Source of the DNA: Mycoplasmatota bacterium
GTDB taxonomy: Bacteria; Bacillota_I; Bacilli_A; RF39; UBA660
Length of the DNA: 11,711 bases
Direction of reading: 5' to 3'
NCBI GenBank assembly: GCA_012840755.1
Contig: DUWA01000065.1
Span: 1-11,711 of the forward strand
Positions within the stretch are counted from its first letter, which is position 1. Every line of letters starts with the position of its first letter. Positions 5,514-11,711 of the stretch are shown here, one piece after another. A program made the position numbers and the translations under genes. The notes beneath the pieces were generated by a model that was given only the letters and a program-made list of their open reading frames with translations, was not told where the DNA came from and did not search any database.

Positions 5514-7478
5514 ATGAATAAAAAAGTAGTAAAAAAGACGATAATACCATATGTTGTATTAGCAATATTAATATTCGGTATTATTTATATGTATGATACG
5601 TTTAATAGAAAAATTCATTATGTTACATATGATGAATTTAATAAGTTTTTAATAGAGGAAAAGATCAAAGAAGTTGTTATTGTTCCAAAAAGTAACAATA
5701 GTGTTTATGAAATTAGAGGTACTTTAGAAGGATATAAAGAAAACGAATTTTTTCTTTTAAGGTTGCCTTATTCTGGTGATGTTATTGCAAATTTCATAGA
5801 AAATCAAAATGAATATGGTTTTAAATTAGATACTGCTAACGACCCAGGAACAAGTATATTTATACTATTTATTGTTAATGTTTTGCCATTTATACTTTTT
5901 ATTGTGATAGCTGTAATATTTATTGGAAAACAAATGGGTTCTGCTAATAAGTCAATGGACTTTGGAAAAAGTAGAGCAAGACTTAATCAAGATAATAATA
6001 AAATTACTTTTAAACAAGTTGCAGGTCTTACAGAGGAAAAAGAAGAAGTTGCAGAATTAATAGACTTTTTAAAAAATCCTAAAAAATTTCAGAAATTAGG
6101 AGCAAGAATACCTAAAGGTGTATTATTAGTAGGTCCGCCAGGGACAGGGAAAACCTTACTAGCTAAAGCAGTGGCTGGAGAAGCTAATGTACCATTTTTC
6201 TATATAAGTGGATCTGAATTTGTTGAACTATTTGTAGGTGTTGGAGCGAGTAGAGTTAGAGATATGTTTAAACAAGCTAAACACAACGCACCATGCTTAA
6301 TATTTATAGATGAGATTGATGCAGTAGGACGACAAAGAGGAACTGGTTTAGGTGGTGGACATGATGAACGTGAACAAACATTGAATCAATTACTAACAGA
6401 GATGGATGGTTTTGGTGCTAATGAAGGAATAATTATAATTGCTGCTACAAATAGACCAGATGTATTAGATCCAGCATTATTAAGACCAGGAAGATTCGAT
6501 AGACAAGTAACAGTAAATCTACCAGATGTTGTGGGAAGAGAAGAAATATTAGAAGTCCATGCAAAAGGGAAAATTTTTGCAGAAGGTGTTAAATTATCTA
6601 ATATTGCAAAAAGAACTGTGGGTTTTAGTGGAGCAGACTTAGAAAACTTATTAAATGAATCAGCTTTACTAGCTGTTAGAAGAGGGAAGAATGCTATAAC
6701 AATGAGTGAAATAGATGAAGCACATGATAGAGTATTAATGGGGCCTGCAAAAAGGACTCATAAATATACTAACCATGAGAAAAAGGTTGTAGCATATCAC
6801 GAAGCAGGACACGCAGTTGTTGGGATAAAGTTAGATGGTGCTAATGATGTACAAAAAATTACTATTATTCCACGTGGTAATGCTGGTGGATATAATTTAA
6901 TGTTACCTAAAGAGGAGACATATCTTTCTACTAAAAAACAATTACTTGAAACAATTAGTGGTCTTTTAGCTGGTCGTGTGTCTGAAGAGTTAGTATTTAA
7001 AGAAATAACAACAGGTGCTCATAATGATTTTGAAAAAGCTACTAAAATTGCAAGAGCAATGGTTACTGAGTATGGGATGAGTAGTCTTGGCCCAGTTCAA
7101 TTTGAACATCAGGAATCAAGTATATTTTTAGGAAGAGACTATAATAAAAGTAGGAATTTTTCAAGTCAGGTGGCATATGAAATAGATGAAGAAGTAAGAA
7201 AAATAATTAAAGAACAATATGAAGTTACTAAAAAAATAATAAGTGAAAATATTGATCTTTTAAACCTTATAGCTGAAACGCTATTAGAACATGAAACAAT
7301 TACTAAAGAACAAATTGATCATTTAGTAGAACATGGAACATTACCAACAACAGAGGAAAACAGCAAAGATTATAATTCTATGACTTTAGAAGAATTAAAA
7401 AAGTCGGCTAAAGAAAGAGGAATTAAAGGTTATACTAAGATGAACAAAGAAGAATTAAAAGAGAAATTGAAAAACTAG
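5514..7478 (+). CDS. ftsH: ATP-dependent zinc metalloprotease FtsH with a C-terminal SAP/Rho-N-like tail
   Basis: FtsH is a hexameric membrane AAA+ protease that degrades misfolded membrane proteins and regulators. The protein has 654 residues. Its parts in order are TM1 (about 10-27), an extracytoplasmic domain, TM2 (about 113-138), Walker A GPPGTGKT (207-214), pore motif FVG (240-242), Walker [10 protein letters not shown] (261-269), the second region of homology [20 protein letters not shown] (311-330) with Arg327 and Arg330, the zinc site HEAGH (429-433), and Asp505 in HNDFEKA as third ligand. After the peptidase domain, residues about 622-654 ([18 protein letters not shown], then [12 protein letters not shown]) look like a SAP/HeH or Rho-N-type nucleic-acid-binding helix-extended-helix motif, unusual for FtsH. 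The start has a strong AAGGGAG. The tail role is unknown; the core assignment is secure. Confidence 0.97.
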   Translation: MNKKVVKKTIIPYVVLAILIFGIIYMYDTFNRKIHYVTYDEFNKFLIEEKIKEVVIVPKSNNSVYEIRGTLEGYKENEFFLLRLPYSGDVIANFIENQNEYGFKLDTANDPGTSIFILFIVNVLPFILFIVIAVIFIGKQMGSANKSMDFGKSRARLNQDNNKITFKQVAGLTEEKEEVAELIDFLKNPKKFQKLGARIPKGVLLVGPPGTGKTLLAKAVAGEANVPFFYISGSEFVELFVGVGASRVRDMFKQAKHNAPCLIFIDEIDAVGRQRGTGLGGGHDEREQTLNQLLTEMDGFGANEGIIIIAATNRPDVLDPALLRPGRFDRQVTVNLPDVVGREEILEVHAKGKIFAEGVKLSNIAKRTVGFSGADLENLLNESALLAVRRGKNAITMSEIDEAHDRVLMGPAKRTHKYTNHEKKVVAYHEAGHAVVGIKLDGANDVQKITIIPRGNAGGYNLMLPKEETYLSTKKQLLETISGLLAGRVSEELVFKEITTGAHNDFEKATKIARAMVTEYGMSSLGPVQFEHQESSIFLGRDYNKSRNFSSQVAYEIDEEVRKIIKEQYEVTKKIISENIDLLNLIAETLLEHETITKEQIDHLVEHGTLPTTEENSKDYNSMTLEELKKSAKERGIKGYTKMNKEELKEKLKN

Positions 7479-7500
7479 TTAAGACTAGTTTTTAATTTTT
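7470..7500 (+). terminator. Intrinsic terminator containing the ftsH stop codon
   Basis: AAAAACTAGT (7470-7479) and ACTAGTTTTT (7484-7493) form a perfect 10-bp stem with a TAAG loop, followed by AATTTTT. The TAG stop (7476-7478) lies in the left arm. A-rich and T-rich flanks could let it work in both directions, though nothing convergent is seen here. It closes the block that ends with ftsH. Confidence 0.75.
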
Positions 7501-7527
7501 ATAATGATAGATTTATGAACATATTTA

Positions 7528-7536
7528 TGATAAAAT
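7528..7536 (+). promoter_or_regulatory. Probable extended -10 promoter for the parA cluster
   Basis: TGATAAAAT fits the extended -10 form TGnTAAAAT, with a predicted start near 7543 and a leader of about 23 bases before the parA ATG. No convincing TTGACA lies 16-18 bases upstream. An 8-base direct repeat ATTTATGA (7511-7518 and 7523-7530), with a period of 12, overlaps the site and might bind a regulator. Confidence 0.45.
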
Positions 7537-7555
7537 AGTACATAGAAATAGAAAT

Positions 7556-7561
7556 GGTGAT
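7556..7561 (+). promoter_or_regulatory. Shine-Dalgarno GGTGAT selecting the parA start at 7566
   Basis: GGTGAT lies 4 bases before the ATG at 7566, which begins the conserved MGKIISLVNQKGG. An upstream ATG at 7554 overlaps this Shine-Dalgarno and adds only MVMY, so it is unlikely to be used. Confidence 0.75.
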
Positions 7562-7565
7562 GTAT

Positions 7566-8351
7566 ATGGGAAAAATTATTTCTTTAGTAAATCAAAAAGG
7601 TGGTGTTGGAAAAACTACCACTAGTATAAATTTGGCAGCATCGTTAGGTGCACTTAGAAAACGAGTTCTTTTAATAGATTTAGACCCTCAAGGTAATTCG
7701 ACAACAGGGGTAGGAATTGATAAAAGCGAAATAAAAAAAAGTATTTATGATTTATTAATTGATAATGCGGATGTTAAAGAAGTAATAGTTCAAACTAATT
7801 TTAAGAACCTATATATTATTCCTGCTGTAATTAATTTAGCGGGTGTAGATATTGAATTAATGGAAAGAAGTAGAGTTGAAACTGGCTTTTCTAAGGGTGG
7901 ACAGTTAAAAAGAAAACTAGACTCAATAAAATCTGTATTTGATTATATAATTATTGATTGTCCTCCAAGTTTAGGAATACTTACAACAAATGCTTTAACA
8001 GCAAGTGATTCAGTTATTATACCTGTTCAATGTGAATTTTTCGCTCTTGAAGGGATAATGCAATTACTAAATACAATAATGTTAGCTCAAAAAAATCTTA
8101 ATCCTAAATTAGATATTGAGGGAGTGCTATTAACAATGTTGGATAATAGAACAAATTTAGGATTAGAAGTTGTAGAAGATATTAAAAGTTATTTTAAAGA
8201 ACGTGTATATGATACGATAATTCCAAGGCTAGTGCGTTTATCGGAAGCGCCAAGTCATGGGAAACCAATTATTGCTTATGATCCACAAAGTAGAGGAACA
8301 GAAGCTTATATTAATCTAGCTAAGGAGGTTATTGAAAGAAATGGAAAATAA
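7566..8351 (+). CDS. parA: Chromosome-partitioning ATPase ParA (Soj)
   Basis: ParA/Soj is a deviant-Walker ATPase that binds DNA as an ATP dimer and works with ParB to segregate origins and influence DnaA. With the start at 7566 it has 261 residues. It shows the deviant Walker A KGGVGKTTT (11-19), DLDPQGNS (38-45), Walker B IIIDCPPSLG (128-137), PVQCEFFALEG (153-163) and the DNA-contact region PRLVRLSEAPSHG (220-232). The segment MERSRVETGFSKGGQLKRKL (99-118) is several residues longer than the matching stretch of Soj as I recall it. parB follows with an 11-bp overlap. The chromosomal rather than plasmid type is supported by the housekeeping neighbours and high similarity to Soj. Confidence 0.96.
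   Translation: MGKIISLVNQKGGVGKTTTSINLAASLGALRKRVLLIDLDPQGNSTTGVGIDKSEIKKSIYDLLIDNADVKEVIVQTNFKNLYIIPAVINLAGVDIELMERSRVETGFSKGGQLKRKLDSIKSVFDYIIIDCPPSLGILTTNALTASDSVIIPVQCEFFALEGIMQLLNTIMLAQKNLNPKLDIEGVLLTMLDNRTNLGLEVVEDIKSYFKERVYDTIIPRLVRLSEAPSHGKPIIAYDPQSRGTEAYINLAKEVIERNGK
8322..8328 (+). promoter_or_regulatory. Shine-Dalgarno AAGGAGG upstream of parB
   Basis: AAGGAGG lies 12 bases before the ATG at 8341 and only 3 bases before a TTG at 8332. The 12-base gap is long but usable; the 3-base gap is too short. This favours ATG 8341, giving a protein starting MENKKRALGRGL. Confidence 0.5.
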
Positions 8352-9222
8352 AAAGCGAGCTTTAGGAAGAGGCCTAGAACAACTGTTTAATAGCGACAAT
8401 TTAGATTTAGAGACTATTGAAAAACAAATTTATGAAACTGCCAGTAAGGAAGAAATAGTTGATATAAATATAAATGACTTAAGACCTAATCCCTATCAAC
8501 CAAGAAAAATTTTTAGTGAAGAGGCATTACAAGAATTAGCTAGTTCAATAAAAGAACATGGAGTTTTCCAACCAATAATAGTTAAAAAAAGTATTAAAGG
8601 GTATGAGATAATAGCCGGAGAAAGAAGGGTTAGAGCAAGTAAATTGGCAGGAAAAGAAACAATACCTGCAATAATAAGGGATTTTTCAGATGAAGCTATG
8701 ATTGAAATAGCTCTTCTTGAAAATCTTCAAAGAGAAAATTTAAATGTAATAGAGGAAGCTTTAGCATATAAAAATATGATTGAAAAATTAGGTCTTACAC
8801 AAGAACAGTTAAGTGCAAGAGTTGGGAAAAGCAGAAGCCATATAACTAATATTATTGGTCTATTGCGTCTTCCGTTTGATGTTCAAAGATATGTAATAAA
8901 TGGTGAAATCTCAATGGGTCATGCTAGAGTTTTAAGTAAACTTGAAAATCAAGAACAAATTGCTAAAATGGCTAGACAGATTATTGATAATAATCTACCA
9001 GTAAGAGAAGTTGAGAATTTAGCATCATCGGATGAATTTCAAAGAATTAACAAAGTTACAAAAAAGGAAAAAGAATCTAATAATGAATACAAATATGTAG
9101 AAGATTTATTAAGAGAGAAATTAGACACAAAAATTAAAATTAAAGATAAGAAAATATTAATTTCATTTAATAATGTTGCCGATTTAAATAGAATTTTAGA
9201 AATAATAAATGTTAAGGAGTAA
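8341..9222 (+). CDS. parB: Chromosome-partitioning CTPase ParB (Spo0J)
   Basis: ParB binds parS sites, spreads as a CTP-driven sliding clamp, and stimulates ParA. With ATG 8341 it has 293 residues. It starts with KKRALGRGLEQLF, the N-terminal ParA-stimulating box, then has LRPNPYQPRK (47-56), GERRVRA (93-99) for CTP binding, ENLQREN (127-133), the helix-turn-helix GLTQEQLSARVGKSRSHITN (151-170), and a C-terminal dimerisation domain after about 245. The ATG lies inside the end of parA, so the two are probably translationally coupled. A TTG at 8332 in the same frame would add MKE but is too close to the AAGGAGG. I see no canonical parS 16-mer in the window. The Noc paralogue, common next to soj in Bacillus, is not here. 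Confidence 0.96.
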   Translation: MENKKRALGRGLEQLFNSDNLDLETIEKQIYETASKEEIVDININDLRPNPYQPRKIFSEEALQELASSIKEHGVFQPIIVKKSIKGYEIIAGERRVRASKLAGKETIPAIIRDFSDEAMIEIALLENLQRENLNVIEEALAYKNMIEKLGLTQEQLSARVGKSRSHITNIIGLLRLPFDVQRYVINGEISMGHARVLSKLENQEQIAKMARQIIDNNLPVREVENLASSDEFQRINKVTKKEKESNNEYKYVEDLLREKLDTKIKIKDKKILISFNNVADLNRILEIINVKE

Positions 9223-9224
9223 AT

Positions 9225-10013
9225 ATGCAAAGATTACTAATAAAAGAAGTTATTGGACCAATAATAATAACTGTAGTTTCTATCGTTTTATATAATCTAA
9301 TAAAAAAAATATTGTTAAAAGTTTTTTCTGTTAAGTTTTCTAAAATTGATTTAAAGAGACAAAAAACATTACAAAGTATTTTCTTAAATGTAATAAAATA
9401 TTTTATTTTTATAGTATCTCTTTTCATGATATTAGATATATATGGGGTAGATACTAAAACACTTCTTGCTTCATTAGGAGTTGTCGGATTGGCGGTTAGT
9501 TTATCTCTTCAAGATTTATTAAAGGACATAATTTCTGGAATGGCTATAATTGTAGAAAGTCAATATCAAGTTGGGGATATAGTAACGATAGGCAATTTTA
9601 AAGGAGAAGTAATCGAACTTGGAATGAAAACAACTAAACTAAAGTCATATGGTGGTGAGGTGAAGATAATTTCTAATAGAAATATAACAGAAGTTATTAA
9701 TCACAATTTAAAGCACAGTATGGCAATTTTAGAAATATCTATGTCATCAAAAGTTGATATTGAAAGTATGCAACAAAAATTAGAAGAAATTTCCCAATAC
9801 CTAAATACAAAGATAAAAAACTTGAAAAATAATATAAAAGTTTTAGGTGTAGATAAAATTGATGAATCTAAAGTTTATTATAGAGTTGTTGCTGAAACAC
9901 AACCATTAAAGAATACAGAAGTTCAAAGGAATTTAATTAAAGAGTTCAAAAAAGAGTTAGACACGAGGGGGATAATTAACGAAAATAATCAAGTGGTGAT
10001 AAAAAGTGAATAA
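9225..10013 (+). CDS. Small-conductance mechanosensitive channel, MscS family
   Basis: MscS channels open under membrane tension and release solutes on osmotic downshock. The protein has 262 residues. Hydrophobic segments lie at about 8-32 and 52-72, and the pore helix at about 79-110 (TLLASLGVVGLAVSLSLQDL, then KDIISGMAIIVESQYQVGD) carries the family's Gly/Ala/Ser pattern. A beta domain follows (VTIGNFKGEVIELGMKTTKL), then SNRNITEVINHN, and a C-terminal alpha/beta domain. The size and the RQKTLQSI motif before TM2 match the short Firmicutes type. AAGGAG sits just before the ATG and includes the end of parB, leaving a 2-bp gap. A position between parB and a DUF951 gene is common in Firmicutes from memory. 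The last 8 bp overlap the DUF951 gene. Confidence 0.93.
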   Translation: MQRLLIKEVIGPIIITVVSIVLYNLIKKILLKVFSVKFSKIDLKRQKTLQSIFLNVIKYFIFIVSLFMILDIYGVDTKTLLASLGVVGLAVSLSLQDLLKDIISGMAIIVESQYQVGDIVTIGNFKGEVIELGMKTTKLKSYGGEVKIISNRNITEVINHNLKHSMAILEISMSSKVDIESMQQKLEEISQYLNTKIKNLKNNIKVLGVDKIDESKVYYRVVAETQPLKNTEVQRNLIKEFKKELDTRGIINENNQVVIKSE

Positions 10014-10194
10014 TAAAGAATATAAACTAGGTAGTATTGTTATTATGAAAAAACCACATCCGTGTGGAACAAATGAATGGGAAATAATAAGAACTGGTGC
10101 CGATATTAAAATAAAGTGTAATAACTGCAATAGAATTATAATGATACCTAGAATAGATTTTAATAAGAAACTGAAGAAAGTAATAAGTTTTTAG
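10006..10194 (+). CDS. DUF951 family protein, small putative zinc-binding protein
   Basis: The 62-residue protein matches the DUF951 pattern: LGSIVIMKKPHPCGTNEWEI, then IRTGADIKIKCNNCNR. Cys20, Cys38 and Cys41 with His18 could hold a metal ion, although this is inference. The C-terminal half ends in a basic RIDFNKKLKK. The family is of unknown function and is commonly found beside parB, mscS and ychF in Firmicutes, as I recall. The start is GTG (10006), with GGTGAT at 9995-10000, 5 bases upstream. It overlaps the mscS gene by 8 bp, and the stop is followed by the Shine-Dalgarno of the next gene, so it lies within the parA operon. Function cannot be named from the sequence. Confidence 0.9.
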   Translation: MNNKEYKLGSIVIMKKPHPCGTNEWEIIRTGADIKIKCNNCNRIIMIPRIDFNKKLKKVISF

Positions 10195-10203
10195 GAGGAT
10201 AAT

Positions 10204-11709
10204 GTGAATAAAGAAGACAAGAAAATACATATAGGGCCAAATTTTATTCTTATTGGAATGATTTTCATAGTTGCAATAATGAGTTTTATACTATCAAAAT
10301 TTGGTATTGGTGGACAAAAAACAATTATATATAATGAAAATTTGGAAACAGTATTGATTACTGTTAATAATATATTTTCAATAGAAGGAATAAAGTACTT
10401 TTTAGGAACTATTATGACCAATTTCAAGTTCCATAGTATGCTGATAAACATAATTGTAATTTTATTTGGTTTTTCTATATGTGAAGTATCAGGTTTTTTC
10501 AAACATATTTTTTTACCTCTAAAAAAAAGAAAAAACTATACAATAACACTTATATTAATCATTATGTGTCTTGTAACAGGTTTTTTAGGAGAATATGCAT
10601 ATATAATAATGTTACCATTCTCAGCTATTTTATATAAATATACAAATAGAAGTCCGATATTAGGATTAATTACTGCGTTCATAGCAATCACGATGTCACA
10701 AACATTTACTTTTATATATGATTATAATACATATCTTTTAGGTAATCTAACGCAATTATCAGCAACTGTAAATGTCGATAAGAATTTTAAATATTCATTT
10801 CTATCATCAATATATATTAATATATCGATGACTATTGTATTTGTATTTTTGGCGGCATATATTATAGAGTCTTTTTATAAAAACAAATATAAAAAAATTA
10901 TATTTGAAGACAATAAGAACATTAGCTCTAAAGGAATAATTATATCATTAATTGTCTTAGTAATTTTTATTGCTGGATTTGTATATATAATGCTACCTAA
11001 TAATTCAAATTTTATATTAGATAATACCCAAGAACATCAAATAGCAAAGCTATTTTCTAGTTCATCTATATTTAATCAATCTTTAATATTTTTGATTAGT
11101 TTAGTAATGTCAATATGTGGTATTATATATGGGTTGATTTCTAAAAATATTAAAAATACATATGAAATATATGTATCGCTAACGAGTTATTTTGATAAAC
11201 TAAGTAGTTTATTCTTATTGACTTTTTTATCATCAATATTAGTATCAATTTTAACTTGGACAAATATAGGTGAAGTAGTTTCAATTAATTTAGTAAATTT
11301 ATTATCTATAATTGATTTTTCTGGAATATCATTAATAGTTATATTTTTCATTTTTGTAATATTTATGACAGTGCTGATTCCTGATTCTGTAAGTAAGTGG
11401 ATGTTGATTTCGCCAATAATTATTCCGCTATTTATGAAATCAAATATAACACCAGAATATACACAAATACTATTTAAAGTATCCGATGGAATTGGAAAAA
11501 CAATAACACCTGTATTTACATATTTTTTATTGCTCGTAGCATTTATGGAAAAGTATAAACCAAACGATGATGAGCCAATAACAATTTTTGGAACATATAG
11601 GATGATGATAAAACCTATTTTATCTCTTGCTGCAATTATTATATTTATAATTATAGGTTGGTTTATTATCGGAATTCCAATAGGTTTAAACGTTTTCCCA
11701 ACATTATAA
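10204..11709 (+). CDS. AbgT-family transporter, divergent
   Basis: The 501-residue membrane protein resembles the AbgT family (p-aminobenzoyl-glutamate uptake in Escherichia coli AbgT, sulfonamide and folate-precursor efflux in MtrF and YdaH). Family marks are the IPDSVSKWMLISPIIIPLFM hairpin region (392-411), NITPEYTQ (414-421), SDGIGKTITPVF (427-438), and YDYNTYLLGNLT (172-183). By spacing, Asp173, Trp399, Pro417 and Asp428 line up with the functional residues reported for MtrF (from memory), but its Arg is Lys425 here. The start is GTG (10204) with AGGAGGAT 5 bases upstream. About ten or more hydrophobic helices are visible. It is the last gene of the parA block. It could transport another small carboxylate, since substrate cannot be inferred. 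No terminator is visible in the two bases left after the stop. Confidence 0.78.
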   Translation: MNKEDKKIHIGPNFILIGMIFIVAIMSFILSKFGIGGQKTIIYNENLETVLITVNNIFSIEGIKYFLGTIMTNFKFHSMLINIIVILFGFSICEVSGFFKHIFLPLKKRKNYTITLILIIMCLVTGFLGEYAYIIMLPFSAILYKYTNRSPILGLITAFIAITMSQTFTFIYDYNTYLLGNLTQLSATVNVDKNFKYSFLSSIYINISMTIVFVFLAAYIIESFYKNKYKKIIFEDNKNISSKGIIISLIVLVIFIAGFVYIMLPNNSNFILDNTQEHQIAKLFSSSSIFNQSLIFLISLVMSICGIIYGLISKNIKNTYEIYVSLTSYFDKLSSLFLLTFLSSILVSILTWTNIGEVVSINLVNLLSIIDFSGISLIVIFFIFVIFMTVLIPDSVSKWMLISPIIIPLFMKSNITPEYTQILFKVSDGIGKTITPVFTYFLLLVAFMEKYKPNDDEPITIFGTYRMMIKPILSLAAIIIFIIIGWFIIGIPIGLNVFPTL

Positions 11710-11711
11710 TA

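Noticed and set aside
6866..6881. CACGTG core at 6871-6876, like the centre of parS
   Set aside because: Only about 10 of 16 bases match parS, and the bases encode the conserved IPRG motif of FtsH.
8032..8047. TGTTCAATGTGAATTT in parA, partly like parS
   Set aside because: Ten of 16 matches, no symmetry, and it encodes the conserved PVQCEFF motif of ParA.
9039..10502. Reverse-strand open frames across parB, mscS, DUF951 and the AbgT gene
   Set aside because: Low-complexity, AT-driven frames opposite well-supported genes.
1..11711. A novel defence, mobile or biosynthetic system
   Set aside because: All genes belong to known housekeeping or transport families; no integrase, transposase, repeat array or uncharacterised multi-gene cassette is present.

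Overview
The window is chromosomal DNA from a very AT-rich, low-GC Gram-positive bacterium. It carries a run of conserved housekeeping genes on the + strand, several of which sit near the replication origin in Bacilli and their relatives: tatD, a yabE-like G5/3D gene, rsmA, tilS, ftsH, parA (soj), parB (spo0J), an mscS gene and a DUF951 gene. All 18 tryptophans I counted are TGG and no gene is interrupted by TGA, so this is standard code 11 rather than the Mycoplasma code. Together with AT-rich codon use and Shine-Dalgarno sites of the GGTGAT type, this suggests an uncultured or gut Bacilli-type Firmicute (for example an RF39/RFN20-like lineage). The exact taxon is inference.

Layout: (1) 1-1231, the 3' part of tatD followed by a secreted G5/3D wall protein, closed by a hairpin terminator that contains the stop codon. 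(2) 1246-2120, a clear promoter and rsmA (16S rRNA dimethyltransferase), followed by an AT-rich dyad with a T-run. (3) 2178-7478, an AGCS-type sodium/amino-acid symporter, then ung, tilS (17-bp overlap) and ftsH, closed by a second hairpin that contains the ftsH stop codon. (4) 7528-11709, a probable extended -10 promoter and a tight cluster parA-parB-mscS-DUF951-AbgT-family transporter, with overlaps or spacers of 11 bp or less. No intergenic stretch is longer than about 90 bp. I see no tRNA, rRNA, CRISPR array, insertion sequence or riboswitch.

The genes combine basic functions: RNA modification (RsmA, TilS), DNA repair (Ung, possibly TatD), membrane proteolysis (FtsH), chromosome segregation (ParA/ParB), osmotic protection (MscS), wall remodelling (3D protein) and solute transport (AGCS, AbgT). 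I find no defence system, secondary-metabolite cluster or mobile element. The most interesting points are local: a SAP/Rho-N-like tail on FtsH, a Phe-Phe wedge in the Ung HPS loop, a reduced four-cysteine G5/3D protein, a 32-bp dyad before the symporter gene, a three-copy short repeat before ung, and a divergent AbgT protein in the slot where ychF often sits.
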